A stretch of DNA of 34,622 bases from an uncultured Candidatus Actinomarina sp. (GCA_902615855.1 CACMQN010000010.1:1-34622); one strand, 5' to 3'; shown: positions 22,273 to 30,721, counted from the stretch's first letter. The notes: generated by a model from the sequence alone, not told the origin. Program-made: numbers and translations.

Positions 22273-23309
22273 ACCTAAACGAATTGACCCAAAGATTAAT
22301 AGATATTGAATCAGTAACTGGTGATGAACAGGAATTAATCAATTTTATTGAAAGTTTTCTTCTGGATTCTGGATATAAAGGAAATATATTTAAAGATGAA
22401 GGGGGTTTGATTGTTAATACTCCTGATTCAAATCCCAAAATAGCATTAGTTGGACATCTAGATACTGTTCCTATTCATGAAAGCCAAAAAAATTATTCCG
22501 ATGAAGAAAATATTTATGGTCGTGGAGCTGTTGATATGAAGGCTGGAGTCGCAGTCATGATTAAGACCATACTTGATGAGAGGGACAATGTAGTTGGTGT
22601 TTTTTATACAGGCGAAGAAGGAACTCCAGAACAAAATGGACTTAACAATCTAATGAGTAAATTGAAAGAAGATTATTCTATTAAATTAGCAATTGTTATG
22701 GAGCCAAGTAGTTTAGAGTGTCAACTAGGTTGCAATGGAACACTTAACGCAACATTAGTCATTCCTGGTGTTTCAAGCCACTCTGCAAGACCTTGGATGG
22801 GAGAGAATCCATTTTTCAAACTTAAAGAATTGAGTGAATTTTTATTAAAGAATGAAATAAAAGATTATGAAATTGATGGTTTAATTTACAAACAGGTATT
22901 AACTGTAACAAGAATAAATGGTGGGGTGGCAAATAATGTAACGCCACCTGACATCACTCTTAATGTAAATTTTAGGTTTGTCCCTTCTTTCTCCGCTGAG
23001 GATGCAGAAAAATATATTACTGATGAGTTACAAAAGTTTGGAAATGTTAGTGTAAAAGACATATCTGTTGGAGCGTTACCAAATAAAAATCTTGATATAA
23101 TCACCGATTTTATAAACTCTACAGGTCTAAAGGTCACTCCAAAACAAGGATGGACAGACGTAGCGAGATTTACTAATGATGGCATCCCAGCACTAAATTT
23201 TGGGCCTGGTGATCCATTATTAGCTCATACTTCAGATGAGTTTGTTATTAAAAATGAAATATTAGAATCCTATGAGATATTAAATAAATTTCTTGAGAGT
23301 GTTACATGA
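22269..23309 (+). CDS. dapE: Succinyl-diaminopimelate desuccinylase
   Basis: This M20-family zinc peptidase homologue releases succinate and LL-diaminopimelate for peptidoglycan and lysine. In the 346-residue protein, metal and catalytic motifs are visible in order: GHLDTVP (first His and Asp), GRGAVDMKAG, YTGEEGTPEQNG (catalytic Glu pair), MEPSSLECQLGCNGT, SSHSARPWMGENPF, and a late LAHTSDEF with the last metal His. SARPWMGEN is typical of the actinobacterial DapE type. The start is TTG 22269, overlapping the dapD stop as TTGA, and the stop overlaps gatC by ATGA. Zinc ligands appear complete. Confidence 0.93.
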   Translation: MNLNELTQRLIDIESVTGDEQELINFIESFLLDSGYKGNIFKDEGGLIVNTPDSNPKIALVGHLDTVPIHESQKNYSDEENIYGRGAVDMKAGVAVMIKTILDERDNVVGVFYTGEEGTPEQNGLNNLMSKLKEDYSIKLAIVMEPSSLECQLGCNGTLNATLVIPGVSSHSARPWMGENPFFKLKELSEFLLKNEIKDYEIDGLIYKQVLTVTRINGGVANNVTPPDITLNVNFRFVPSFSAEDAEKYITDELQKFGNVSVKDISVGALPNKNLDIITDFINSTGLKVTPKQGWTDVARFTNDGIPALNFGPGDPLLAHTSDEFVIKNEILESYEILNKFLESVT

Positions 23310-23590
23310 GCGAAAATTTTAACATTGATGATATATCAAATCTTGCTTCTATAGAACTTAGTGAAGAAGAAAAAGCCAAACTTCAAAAAGATTTACAGAT
23401 AATTCTTGAACATGTTGACGCTTTGAAAAATATTGATGTAAAAGATGAAAAAATTGACATTCATCCCTTAAGTAAGGTCCTGGAATTGAGAAAGGATGAA
23501 TCAAAAGAATCATTGAAACACGAGGATGCAATGATGAACTCTCCTGAAACTAAGGATGGTCACTTTGTTGTACCTCCATCAATAGAATAA
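23306..23590 (+). CDS. gatC: Asp/Glu-tRNA amidotransferase subunit C
   Basis: This small linker subunit (94 residues) wraps between GatA and GatB of the heterotrimeric amidotransferase. The N-terminal half is the typical helix pair (IDDISNLASIELSEEEKAKL, then LQIILEHVDALKNIDV). The C-terminal part has the conserved HPLSKVLELRKDE and ends PETKDGHFVVPPSIE, the classic GatC tail. It begins by ATGA overlap with dapE and is followed after six bases by gatA, so the GatCAB subunits are made together. Confidence 0.95.
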   Translation: MSENFNIDDISNLASIELSEEEKAKLQKDLQIILEHVDALKNIDVKDEKIDIHPLSKVLELRKDESKESLKHEDAMMNSPETKDGHFVVPPSIE

Positions 23591-23596
23591 ATAGAC

Positions 23597-25054
23597 ATGG
23601 CAGAGAAAATACCTTCAATTTCCAAGATAAATGAACTGTTTCAGAATAAAGAAATGAAACCATCTGAATTATTTGAACAAGTATATGAAACAGCTTCTTA
23701 CACAGAATCCGTGCTTCATGCACATTTAGAATTATTTTATGATGAAGGTTTAAAATTGTCTAAAGAGTCTGATAAGCGATATAAAAAAAATGAGAGTTTG
23801 GGACTACTCGATGGAATTCCAATCGCAATAAAAGACAATATCAATATCTATGGATATAAGACAACATGTTCATCAAAAATGCTCTCCAACTATGTTTCAC
23901 CATATGATGCAACGGTTGTCACAAGTCTAAAAAAAGCAGGAACAATTTTTACGGGAAAAACGAATCTTGATGAATTTGCAATGGGTTCCTCAACAGAAAA
24001 TTCCGCTTATGGTCCAACAAAGAATCCTTGGAATCCTGATTTTGTGCCCGGTGGATCCTCTGGAGGTTCGGCAGCAGTAGTTTCCGCAGGTTCGGCTGTA
24101 GCATCATTGGGAAGTGATACAGGTGGATCAATAAGGCAGCCTGCTTCATTTTGTGGAGTAGTTGGGTTCAAGCCAACCTATGGAACAGTCTCAAGATACG
24201 GATTGATAGCATTTGCATCTTCTCTAGATCAAATTGGTCCAATTACAAATACAGTGGACGACACACGAATTATATTCAATGAAATTCAAGGATATGACAG
24301 TAAGGACGCAACATCAATAACTCCTGTATATACAAAACTAGAAAATAAAAAAATAAAAGTCGGAATTTTGAAGGAACTTATGCAAGAAGGAGTCTCAAAT
24401 GAGTCTCAAAATGAAGTTAACAAAGTAGTCAATCAACTTAGAGAAAAAGGGCATGATGTTACTGAAATTTCTCTACCTCTTACTGAAATGGCATTGTCAG
24501 TTTATTACCTTATTGCGCCTGCGGAATGTTCTGCAAATTTATCAAGATTTGATGGTGTCAGATATGGCATTAGAGAAGATGCTTCGACAAGTTATGAAAT
24601 GATGAATAAAACACGCTCGGTTGGATTTGGTGAAGAAGTTAAAAAAAGAATTTTATTAGGAACATATGCATTATCCGCTGGATATTTTGATGAATATTAC
24701 GGCAGAGCTTTAAAAGTGAGATCAAAAATTATTACAGATTTTAAAACTGCGTTCGACAAAGTTGACTTTATTTTGTCACCAACGACTCCTACACCCGCAT
24801 TTGGTTTTGGTGAAAAAACAAAGAATCCACTTGAGATGTATTTGTCTGACTTATGTACAATTCCAGCCAATCTTGCTGGCTTACCAGCTATAAGCATACC
24901 AACTGGGTTATCGGAAAATAACTTACCCTTATCAGTACAGATAATGGGTAAGCCTTGTTCAGATTATTCACTCATTGATTTTGCAGAATCTATTGAGGAA
25001 ATGGTTGAATTCAATTCTTCTCCAAATTTATTAAAGGAAAATAGTGAATCTTAA
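23597..25054 (+). CDS. gatA: Glu-tRNA(Gln)/Asp-tRNA(Asn) amidotransferase subunit A
   Basis: This amidase subunit releases ammonia from glutamine for the transamidation of mischarged tRNA. The 485-residue protein has the complete Ser-cisSer-Lys triad: Lys79 in IAIKDNI, Ser154 in PGGSSGGSAA, and nucleophile Ser178 in GSDTGGSIRQPA. The numbering is the same as in the well-studied Staphylococcus aureus enzyme. Start ATG 23597 has weak upstream purines. The gene overlaps gatB by 11 bases. No pfkA lies between gatA and gatB, unlike my recollection of the mycobacterial order. Cytoplasmic. Confidence 0.97.
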   Translation: MAEKIPSISKINELFQNKEMKPSELFEQVYETASYTESVLHAHLELFYDEGLKLSKESDKRYKKNESLGLLDGIPIAIKDNINIYGYKTTCSSKMLSNYVSPYDATVVTSLKKAGTIFTGKTNLDEFAMGSSTENSAYGPTKNPWNPDFVPGGSSGGSAAVVSAGSAVASLGSDTGGSIRQPASFCGVVGFKPTYGTVSRYGLIAFASSLDQIGPITNTVDDTRIIFNEIQGYDSKDATSITPVYTKLENKKIKVGILKELMQEGVSNESQNEVNKVVNQLREKGHDVTEISLPLTEMALSVYYLIAPAECSANLSRFDGVRYGIREDASTSYEMMNKTRSVGFGEEVKKRILLGTYALSAGYFDEYYGRALKVRSKIITDFKTAFDKVDFILSPTTPTPAFGFGEKTKNPLEMYLSDLCTIPANLAGLPAISIPTGLSENNLPLSVQIMGKPCSDYSLIDFAESIEEMVEFNSSPNLLKENSES

Positions 25055-26489
25055 AGCAACAATTGGAATGGAAACTCACGTTGAACTAGATACAAAATCA
25101 AAAATGTTCTGTTCTTGCGAAGTAGTTGAAACTGATGAACCTAATATTAGCGTTTGTCCAACATGCTTAGGTCTTCCGGGTGCTTTACCAGTACCAAATA
25201 AAACAGCTATTCAATATATAGTTATGCTTTCATTGGGTGCAAATTGCAAAATTACTAATGAAGGCATGTTTCATAGAAAGAACTATTTTTATCCTGACTT
25301 GCCAAAAAACTATCAAATTTCTCAATTTGATTTTCCTGTGGGAGTTAATGGGTCTTTAGAAATTGTTTTAGATGAGGAACTTCATTCAGTTGAAATTGAA
25401 AGAGTACATATGGAAGAAGATACAGGAAAAAGTGTTCATATGGGATCAGGTAGAATTGATTCTGCAACTAGTACACTTTTAGATTTCAATAGATCAGGCG
25501 TTCCATTAGTAGAAGTTGTAACTAAGCCAGTTATTTCAACTTCAAAAATGGCTGTTGCTTATATTGAAGAATTACGACAATTAGTCATTGATCTTGGAAT
25601 TTCAAAAGGCAAATTAGAAAAAGGAAATTTAAGATTTGATGCAAATATATCAGTAGCAAACGAAGATTCAAATGAACTTGGAACTAAGGTAGAGATTAAA
25701 AATATGAATTCATTGAAGTCATTAGAAAAAGCAATCGATTATGAAATCATGAGACAGTCCAAACAAATTAAAAAAGGTGAATCTGTAATTCAGGAAACTA
25801 GGCATTGGGATGAGAATAAACAAGTCACTATATCAATGCGAACAAAAGAGGGAAGTGCTGATTATAGATATTTTTCAGATCCAGATTTACCAAATATGAT
25901 TATTGATGAAGAGTTTATTAATAATTCAAAAAAGAACATACAAAACCTACCTACAGATAAAAGAAAAACTTTAAAAGAATCCGGATTATCATTATCAGAT
26001 TCAAACTATTTAGATAAAGGTGATAAGTGGTTATATGATCTTTATTTATCTACCGTTGAAAACACTAAAGATAGTAAATCAACATTTAATTTCCTTACAG
26101 GGGAATTACAGGGGCAAATGAGGAAGGCAGAAATTGATGAGTTACCTGACTGGGTTGATTCAGAAAAAATTTCTAATTTAATAAATTTGTTTGAAACTAA
26201 TGAGGTTTCTTTTACATCAGCAAAAGATATTCTCGCAAAATTGTTAGGTGAGGATATTGATCCTAAAACTTATGCAACCGATAACAATCTTATTCAATCT
26301 TCAGATGATGAGGAAATAAAAACACTTGTGACTTCAGTAATTAAAGAAAATCAAGATATTGTTGAAAGATTAGAAGATCCCGAAGACAAACTTGTTGGTT
26401 TTTTAGTGGGTCAAGTAATGAAAAGCTCAGTGAATAAGGTTAATCCTGGATCTGTAAAAGATATCTTACTTAAAGAGTTATTTGGATAA
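25044..26489 (+). CDS. gatB: Glu-tRNA(Gln)/Asp-tRNA(Asn) amidotransferase subunit B
   Basis: This subunit binds the mischarged tRNA, activates the glutamate by ATP-dependent phosphorylation and uses ammonia from GatA. The 481-residue protein has the opening IGMETHVELDTKSKMFC and a zinc site with Cys23, 25, 38 and 41 (CxC, 12 residues, CxxC). Later motifs are MEEDTGKSVH, DFNRSGVPLVEVVTKP and ADYRYFSDPDLPN, followed by helical and YqeY-like tail domains. The start is GTG 25044 inside the gatA end (11-base overlap). The 3' end overlaps the convergent pgpA by 20 bases. Together with gltX and tRNA-Gln nearby this completes the indirect Gln-tRNA route. Confidence 0.96.
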   Translation: MNLKATIGMETHVELDTKSKMFCSCEVVETDEPNISVCPTCLGLPGALPVPNKTAIQYIVMLSLGANCKITNEGMFHRKNYFYPDLPKNYQISQFDFPVGVNGSLEIVLDEELHSVEIERVHMEEDTGKSVHMGSGRIDSATSTLLDFNRSGVPLVEVVTKPVISTSKMAVAYIEELRQLVIDLGISKGKLEKGNLRFDANISVANEDSNELGTKVEIKNMNSLKSLEKAIDYEIMRQSKQIKKGESVIQETRHWDENKQVTISMRTKEGSADYRYFSDPDLPNMIIDEEFINNSKKNIQNLPTDKRKTLKESGLSLSDSNYLDKGDKWLYDLYLSTVENTKDSKSTFNFLTGELQGQMRKAEIDELPDWVDSEKISNLINLFETNEVSFTSAKDILAKLLGEDIDPKTYATDNNLIQSSDDEEIKTLVTSVIKENQDIVERLEDPEDKLVGFLVGQVMKSSVNKVNPGSVKDILLKELFG

Positions 26490-26946
26490 TTTCATTCACA
26501 ATCATAGCTGAAATTAATCCAATAAATCCAGCCCCAAGATCATCATAGAGAACTCCTAATTTTCCTGGTAGCGTCTCTAATTCGCCTACAAAAGATGGTT
26601 GCTTAAGAATATCACTTAATCTAAAAACTAGAAAACCAGACAATAAAGGCAACAATTCAGCCCCAGAACCTAATGTTACAAGACTCATTCCACAAATCTC
26701 ATCTAGCGTAATCCAGCTTGGATCAGAGGATGCATCATCATCGTCGACAGTTACAAAATATAAAATAATTAAAACAATAAATAATATGAATAAGTTAAGA
26801 GTGTTCCAAATCCCAAACAGATTATTACCGAAGTAGATTTCAAATGCTAATAACAAAGAGGCAAAAGTGCCTCCACCTTTTTTATTTTTAAAGATTGCCT
26901 CCCAAAAAAGGCCAACCCCAAATCCTGAAGCAATAAATCGTTTCAC
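26470..26946 (-). CDS. pgpA: Phosphatidylglycerophosphatase A
   Basis: This membrane phosphatase makes phosphatidylglycerol from phosphatidylglycerophosphate. The 158-residue protein matches PgpA in order: a glycine-rich GGGTFASL near residue 25, DPSWITLDEICGMSL (about 79-93) with acidic residues, and FRLSDILKQPSFVGELETLPGK followed by LGVLYDDLGAGFIG. These Asp/Glu clusters form the magnesium-dependent active site. Several hydrophobic stretches (about 1-15, 25-35, 47-65, 92-107, 138-155) indicate a membrane protein. The start is GTG 26946, with a TATTAT box seven bases upstream on the minus strand and no Shine-Dalgarno sequence. It diverges from ilvE and overlaps gatB at its 3' end. Confidence 0.88.
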   Translation of the reverse strand: MKRFIASGFGVGLFWEAIFKNKKGGGTFASLLLAFEIYFGNNLFGIWNTLNLFILFIVLIILYFVTVDDDDASSDPSWITLDEICGMSLVTLGSGAELLPLLSGFLVFRLSDILKQPSFVGELETLPGKLGVLYDDLGAGFIGLISAMIVNEIIQITL

Positions 26947-26968
26947 AATTTGAATAATAGTATTTTTC

Positions 26969-26997
26969 TTGGATAGAACTTTTAAAAGGTGTAGTAT
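26969..26997 (+). promoter_or_regulatory. ilvE promoter
   Basis: TTGGAT (26969-26974), a 17-base spacer and TAGTAT (26992-26997) give a good sigma-70-type promoter. Transcription should begin near the A at 27004, three bases before the GTG start. No Shine-Dalgarno sequence follows, so translation is effectively leaderless. Confidence 0.65.
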
Positions 26998-27006
26998 TTA
27001 TTTACT

Positions 27007-27921
27007 GTGGAAAAATCCGAATTTATATGGTTTGATGGTGAATTTGTTGACTGGGACAGTGCTCAGATAAATGTAATGACACACACTCTGCATTATGGGA
27101 CTGGTGTGTTTGAAGGTATAAGAGCAAGAAATACAGAAAAAGGTGTCTCAATTTTTAGACTTAATGACCATGTTGATAGATTATTTGCTTCAGCTGATTC
27201 ATATAATTTAAAAATTCCGTACACTAAAGAAGTTATCTTCGAAGCAATAAAAGATGTTGTGAGCAAAAACAAGCTTCAATCGGCATACATCAGACCTTTA
27301 GTCTTTTTTGGTGAAGGAGAAATGGGGCTTCTTCCGAAAGATGTTCCTGTAAGGGTTTCAATAGCAGCGTGGTACTGGGGAGCTTATTTAGGAGATGAGG
27401 CAGTCAATCAAGGTGTCAACGTTTGTATTTCAAGATGGAGAAGAATTAGTCCGACGAGTTTTATACCTTTAGCTAAAGGTGTGGGAGGTTACATGAACTC
27501 CACATTAGCCAAGATTGATGCTGTTGAGAATGGTTATGATGACGCAATAATGTTGGGTGATGATGGAACAGTTGCTGAGGGTAGTGGACAAAATATTTTT
27601 ATTGTTAAAGATAATAATATTTTCACGCCTCCAAATTCCACAGGCGCCCTAAATGGAATTACCAGAAGAACAGTAATTGAGATTGCTGAACAGAAAAATA
27701 TACCAATTGATGAAAAAAACCTTACTGTTGAAGATCTTAAAACTGCGGATGAGGTATTTTTTACTGGAACTGCTACGGGTGTTATTGGAGTAGTAAGTAT
27801 TGATAAAGATGATATATCTGATGGGCAGGTAGGAAAAATCACTTCAGACATAATTGATTCATATGAAGATGTGGTTAATGCAAAGGACGATAATTTTAAA
27901 TCATATATAACATTGATTTAA
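27007..27921 (+). CDS. ilvE: Branched-chain amino acid aminotransferase
   Basis: This PLP class IV aminotransferase interconverts valine, leucine and isoleucine with their 2-oxo acids. The 304-residue protein shows LHYGTGVFEGIRA (28-40), FRLNDHVDRLFASA, the PLP lysine Lys157 in SFIPLAKGVGGYMNSTLAK, and DDGTVAEGSGQNIFIV with the cofactor phosphate loop, then TADEVFFTGTATGV. The GTG start is supported by the promoter position and by homologues starting just before FIWFDGEFVDW. It is followed by a hypothetical gene with a one-base TAATG overlap. No other branched-chain pathway gene is in view. Confidence 0.95.
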   Translation: MEKSEFIWFDGEFVDWDSAQINVMTHTLHYGTGVFEGIRARNTEKGVSIFRLNDHVDRLFASADSYNLKIPYTKEVIFEAIKDVVSKNKLQSAYIRPLVFFGEGEMGLLPKDVPVRVSIAAWYWGAYLGDEAVNQGVNVCISRWRRISPTSFIPLAKGVGGYMNSTLAKIDAVENGYDDAIMLGDDGTVAEGSGQNIFIVKDNNIFTPPNSTGALNGITRRTVIEIAEQKNIPIDEKNLTVEDLKTADEVFFTGTATGVIGVVSIDKDDISDGQVGKITSDIIDSYEDVVNAKDDNFKSYITLI

Positions 27922-28337
27922 TGCCTCAAGAACCAAATATCAATTTAGATAAAATTAAAAGAATAAACGACCCGGTAATGCCTGTCCCTAGGAAAAACTC
28001 TAAAAGACTCGCAGAAAATCTTGATCCAAACGACAAAGAAGTTTTTGGAAGTACTGGACCAGACAGTGGTTTTGCATTAAAAATAGTGAACAAGTACAAA
28101 ACTTTATGGGGTAACCATCCAAGAAATAAATTAGTTTCATCGATTGTTACAAACCTAATGATTAATAGAGCAGCTCATTTTGGCAGAGCTCCAACAGTAT
28201 ATGATCTTCACCATATATTGGGTATATTAAGAATAACTGAGAATAGCCTTGGTGAACTTACTGAAGAATTGTTAATTAAATGTTCTAAGGAAAAAAATAA
28301 AGGCACACACCTTTTATCAATTTTTAATTTTTACTAA
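27921..28337 (+). CDS. Protein of unknown function
   Basis: This 138-residue soluble protein is coupled to ilvE by a TAATG overlap. The first 45 residues are polar and Pro/Asn/Lys-rich and may be disordered. The rest looks helical and includes TLWGNHPRNKLVSSIVTNLM, FGRAPTVYDLHHILGI and TENSLGELTEELLIKCSKEK. No catalytic or metal motif is obvious, though His residues (100, 101) cluster in DLHHILG. I do not recognise it. It has no signal or membrane segment. Codon use looks like that of its neighbours, so it is probably a genuine native gene. Confidence 0.75.
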   Translation: MPQEPNINLDKIKRINDPVMPVPRKNSKRLAENLDPNDKEVFGSTGPDSGFALKIVNKYKTLWGNHPRNKLVSSIVTNLMINRAAHFGRAPTVYDLHHILGILRITENSLGELTEELLIKCSKEKNKGTHLLSIFNFY

Positions 28338-28375
28338 ACACTCTATTTTTCTAATGCCTTAATATTGTTAAAAGT

Positions 28376-29143
28376 ATGAAAATTGTAAGAGCAAAACATC
28401 AAAATGAAATCTTTTATGGAGAGTTAATTGACGACAAAGTTGTTCGTTACGAGGGTTCACCTCTAGTTGTCTGGGAAAGTACAGAAGAAATCTATGAACT
28501 TGATGAAATTGAATTATTAGCACCAGTCTTACCATCAAAAGTTGTTGCAGTAGCAAAAAACTATGCAAAACATGCTGAGGAAATGGGGTTGCCTGGATAT
28601 GAGTATCAGGCAGATAATCCAGTATTTTTTATTAAACCTTCAACCTCAGTAATTGGCACTGGTCAAAATATAATTTATCCAAAAATAGGTCAACATGTCG
28701 ATCATGAAGCAGAACTAGCGCTAGTGATTTCAAAAGTCAGTAAAAATATTTCTAGAGAAAATTGGACGGAACATGTCCTTGGATTAACTGCAGCTAATGA
28801 TTTATCAGAAAGAGTATTACAAGGCAAAACAGGTCATTTTACAAGAGCAAAGGGTTTTGATACATTTTGTCCATTAGGACCATTCATCCAAACAGAGTTT
28901 ACAAATAATCCAGAACTCAACATTAAAGCATTTGTCAATGGTGAACTTAAACAGGATGGTAACAGTCGAGATATGATATATTCAATTGGCGAAATATTAG
29001 AATTTGTAACTTCTATAATGACATTACTTCCAGGCGATGTTGTGATGACGGGTACACCTGAAGGGGTTAGTCAAGTTAAGCCTGGAGATGAAATTAAAAT
29101 TGAAATTGAGACACTTGGAACCTTAATAAATTCAGTTGAGTAA
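28376..29143 (+). CDS. Fumarylacetoacetate hydrolase (FAH) family protein
   Basis: This 255-residue protein has the FAH C-terminal-like fold, with metal ligands Glu111 and Glu113 in DHEAELALVIS and Asp142 in AANDLSERVLQ. KNYAKHAEEMG, PVFFIKPSTSVIG and the late VVMTGTPEGVSQVKPGD are also family hallmarks. Members hydrolyse or decarboxylate 2-oxo acids (acylpyruvate hydrolase, oxaloacetate decarboxylase, HpcE-type isomerase); the substrate cannot be assigned. A gene of this family sits next to gltX in mycobacteria as well. gltX starts three bases after it, so they share a transcript. The start ATG 28376 has no Shine-Dalgarno sequence. Confidence 0.92.
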   Translation: MKIVRAKHQNEIFYGELIDDKVVRYEGSPLVVWESTEEIYELDEIELLAPVLPSKVVAVAKNYAKHAEEMGLPGYEYQADNPVFFIKPSTSVIGTGQNIIYPKIGQHVDHEAELALVISKVSKNISRENWTEHVLGLTAANDLSERVLQGKTGHFTRAKGFDTFCPLGPFIQTEFTNNPELNIKAFVNGELKQDGNSRDMIYSIGEILEFVTSIMTLLPGDVVMTGTPEGVSQVKPGDEIKIEIETLGTLINSVE

Positions 29144-29146
29144 ATT

Positions 29147-30454
29147 ATGAAATTAAGAATTGCGCCATCACCTACCGGAGAGCTCCATATTGGTAATGCG
29201 AGAACGGCATTATTTAACTGGCTTTATGCAAGAAAAAATAATGGTAAATTTCTTCTCAGAATTGACGATACTGACACTGAAAGAAGTACCCCAGAACATA
29301 TTGAAAATATTGTACAAAATCTTTCATGGCTTGGTATCGACTGGGATGAGGGTTATGAATTAAGTGATTCAAATTCTTATAAACAGTCAGATAGATTTGG
29401 CAGGTATGAGGAAATAGCAAATCAACTACTGGAAAATGATTTTGCATATGAAGATGATGGAGCAGTGAGATTTAGAGTTGAAAAAGATAAAGAGATACTT
29501 TTCAAAGACTATGTAAGAGGAGATATGAAATTTAATACCAATGATGTTGAGGATTTTGTAATTTTAAGATCTGATAAAAGCCCAACATATCACTTAGCCT
29601 CGACTGTAGATGATATTGACTATGAGATAACAATAATCGCTAGAGGAGAGGACATCCTTTCTTCCACTCCGAAACATATAATGATAATGAATGCATTAAA
29701 TGCGAAAGTTCCTGATTTTTGCCATCTTCCTTTATTGTTTGGTCCAGATGGAAAAAAATTAAGTAAAAGACATGGTGACACTTCAGTTTCATCTTTTAGA
29801 GAACGTGGAGTTTTATCTGAAACAATGTTTAATTATATGTCGATTCTTGGTTGGTCCCCAGGAAATGATATAGAAATATTTGATAAAGAATTTGCAATTA
29901 ATAATTTTGATTTAAAAAATGTTTTAGCTAACCCTGCAATTTTTGATACACAAAAGCTTCTTTGGATGAATGGTCAATATATAAGAGAATTTGATGAAAA
30001 AACATTTAATAAAATTGCTCAAGAGACAATTGAAACTTCATTAGCAAGGGAGCTATTTAGCGAGGAAATTGAAAGGATCAATTTAATTCTTTCTGTTGTT
30101 CAAGAGCGCCTTGAAACATTAAAGGACTTAATGGGACAGGTTGAATTTCTACTCGATGAGCCTTTTAATGTTGACAAGGACGAATGGGAAGAAGTTAATT
30201 CAAAATCTGCTCAAGAGTATCTTACGAACATTCGAAATGAATTTAAAACAATGAAAGATTTCGAACTAGACAAAATTGAAGCAATGATGCGTGAACAATT
30301 AAAGAAACTTGATTTAAAACCTAAAGATGGATTCCAGGCTGCAAGGGTTGCAATAACTGGTACAAAAATAAGTCCACCATTATTTGAATCGATTTACGCA
30401 CTAGGTCAATCTTCTACAATTGCAAGAATTGCCGAAAAGATTGATAATTTGTAA
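29147..30454 (+). CDS. gltX: Glutamate--tRNA ligase (probably non-discriminating)
   Basis: This class I synthetase charges tRNA(Glu). With gatCAB present and no glnS in view, it probably also mischarges tRNA(Gln) with glutamate. The 435-residue protein has PSPTGELHIGNARTALFNW near the start (HIGN at 14-17), IDDTDTERST, and the KMSKS motif as KKLSKRHG (Lys204 to Arg208). It is shorter than typical GluRS proteins (about 470-490). It lacks an obvious zinc-finger Cys set and has a compact helical anticodon domain. Three tRNA genes for Glu, Gln and Glu follow within 40 bases. The non-discriminating role is inference from context. Confidence 0.95.
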   Translation: MKLRIAPSPTGELHIGNARTALFNWLYARKNNGKFLLRIDDTDTERSTPEHIENIVQNLSWLGIDWDEGYELSDSNSYKQSDRFGRYEEIANQLLENDFAYEDDGAVRFRVEKDKEILFKDYVRGDMKFNTNDVEDFVILRSDKSPTYHLASTVDDIDYEITIIARGEDILSSTPKHIMIMNALNAKVPDFCHLPLLFGPDGKKLSKRHGDTSVSSFRERGVLSETMFNYMSILGWSPGNDIEIFDKEFAINNFDLKNVLANPAIFDTQKLLWMNGQYIREFDEKTFNKIAQETIETSLARELFSEEIERINLILSVVQERLETLKDLMGQVEFLLDEPFNVDKDEWEEVNSKSAQEYLTNIRNEFKTMKDFELDKIEAMMREQLKKLDLKPKDGFQAARVAITGTKISPPLFESIYALGQSSTIARIAEKIDNL

Positions 30455-30476
30455 CAAATAATATATAAGTTACTAT
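30449..30476 (+). promoter_or_regulatory. Promoter of the tRNA cluster, overlapping the gltX stop
   Basis: TTGTAA (30449-30454), including the gltX stop codon, and TACTAT (30471-30476) are 16 bases apart. Transcription would begin about 30483, ten bases before the first tRNA. A second -10-like TTATAC lies just downstream. Confidence 0.45.
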
Positions 30477-30492
30477 ATTCTTATACAAATAC

Positions 30493-30565
30493 GGCCCCGT
30501 CGTCCAGAGGCCTAGGACGCTGGGTTTTCAACCCAGAAACGCCGGTTCGAATCCGGTCGGGGCTG
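30493..30565 (+). tRNA. tRNA-Glu (anticodon TTC)
   Basis: This is a 73-base cloverleaf. The acceptor GGCCCCG pairs with CGGGGCT (a G1-U72 wobble at the end). The anticodon stem is CTGGG/CCCAG around TTTTCAA with anticodon TTC (30527-30529), and the T-arm is GCCGG/CCGGT around TTCGAAT. CCA is not encoded. It is a likely substrate of GltX and of MnmA thiolation. It is the first of three tRNA genes following gltX. Confidence 0.97.
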
Positions 30566-30572
30566 CTACCTT

Positions 30573-30644
30573 TCGGGGATGGTGTAATTGGCAACACAAT
30601 GGGTTCTGGTCCCATCGTTGAGGGTTCAAGTCCTTCTCCCCGAG
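30573..30644 (+). tRNA. tRNA-Gln (anticodon CTG)
   Basis: This is a 72-base cloverleaf. The acceptor TCGGGGA pairs with TCCCCGA and gives a U1-A72 pair. The anticodon stem is ATGGG/CCCAT around TTCTGGT with anticodon CTG (30606-30608), and the T-arm is GAGGG/CCTTC around TTCAAGT. CCA is not encoded. The U1-A72 pair is the known feature by which bacterial GatCAB separates tRNA(Gln) from tRNA(Glu). Confidence 0.97.
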
Positions 30645-30648
30645 CAGC

Positions 30649-30721
30649 GGCCCCGTCGTCCAGAGGCCTAGGACGCCGCCCTCTCAAGGCTGAAACGCCG
30701 GTTCAAATCCGGTCGGGGCTG
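30649..30721 (+). tRNA. tRNA-Glu (anticodon CTC)
   Basis: This 73-base tRNA is nearly identical to the first tRNA-Glu outside the anticodon arm and one T-loop base (TTCAAAT). The anticodon loop CTCTCAA has anticodon CTC (30683-30685). The anticodon stem CCGCC/GGCTG holds a C28-U42 mismatch. The acceptor again ends with a G1-U72 wobble. CCA is not encoded. The last base directly abuts the stop codon of the convergent cofC gene, so no terminator is visible between them. Confidence 0.94.

Noticed and set aside
30481-30687. Minus-strand open frame of 68 codons across the tRNA genes
   Set aside because: It is the reverse of two tRNA genes; its repeated RPRPLDDGA segments are simply the two similar tRNA-Glu sequences read backwards.
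30493-30721. The two tRNA-Glu copies as repeats of a mobile element or attachment site
   Set aside because: They are complete tRNA genes in tandem with a tRNA-Gln; no integrase or target duplication is nearby.
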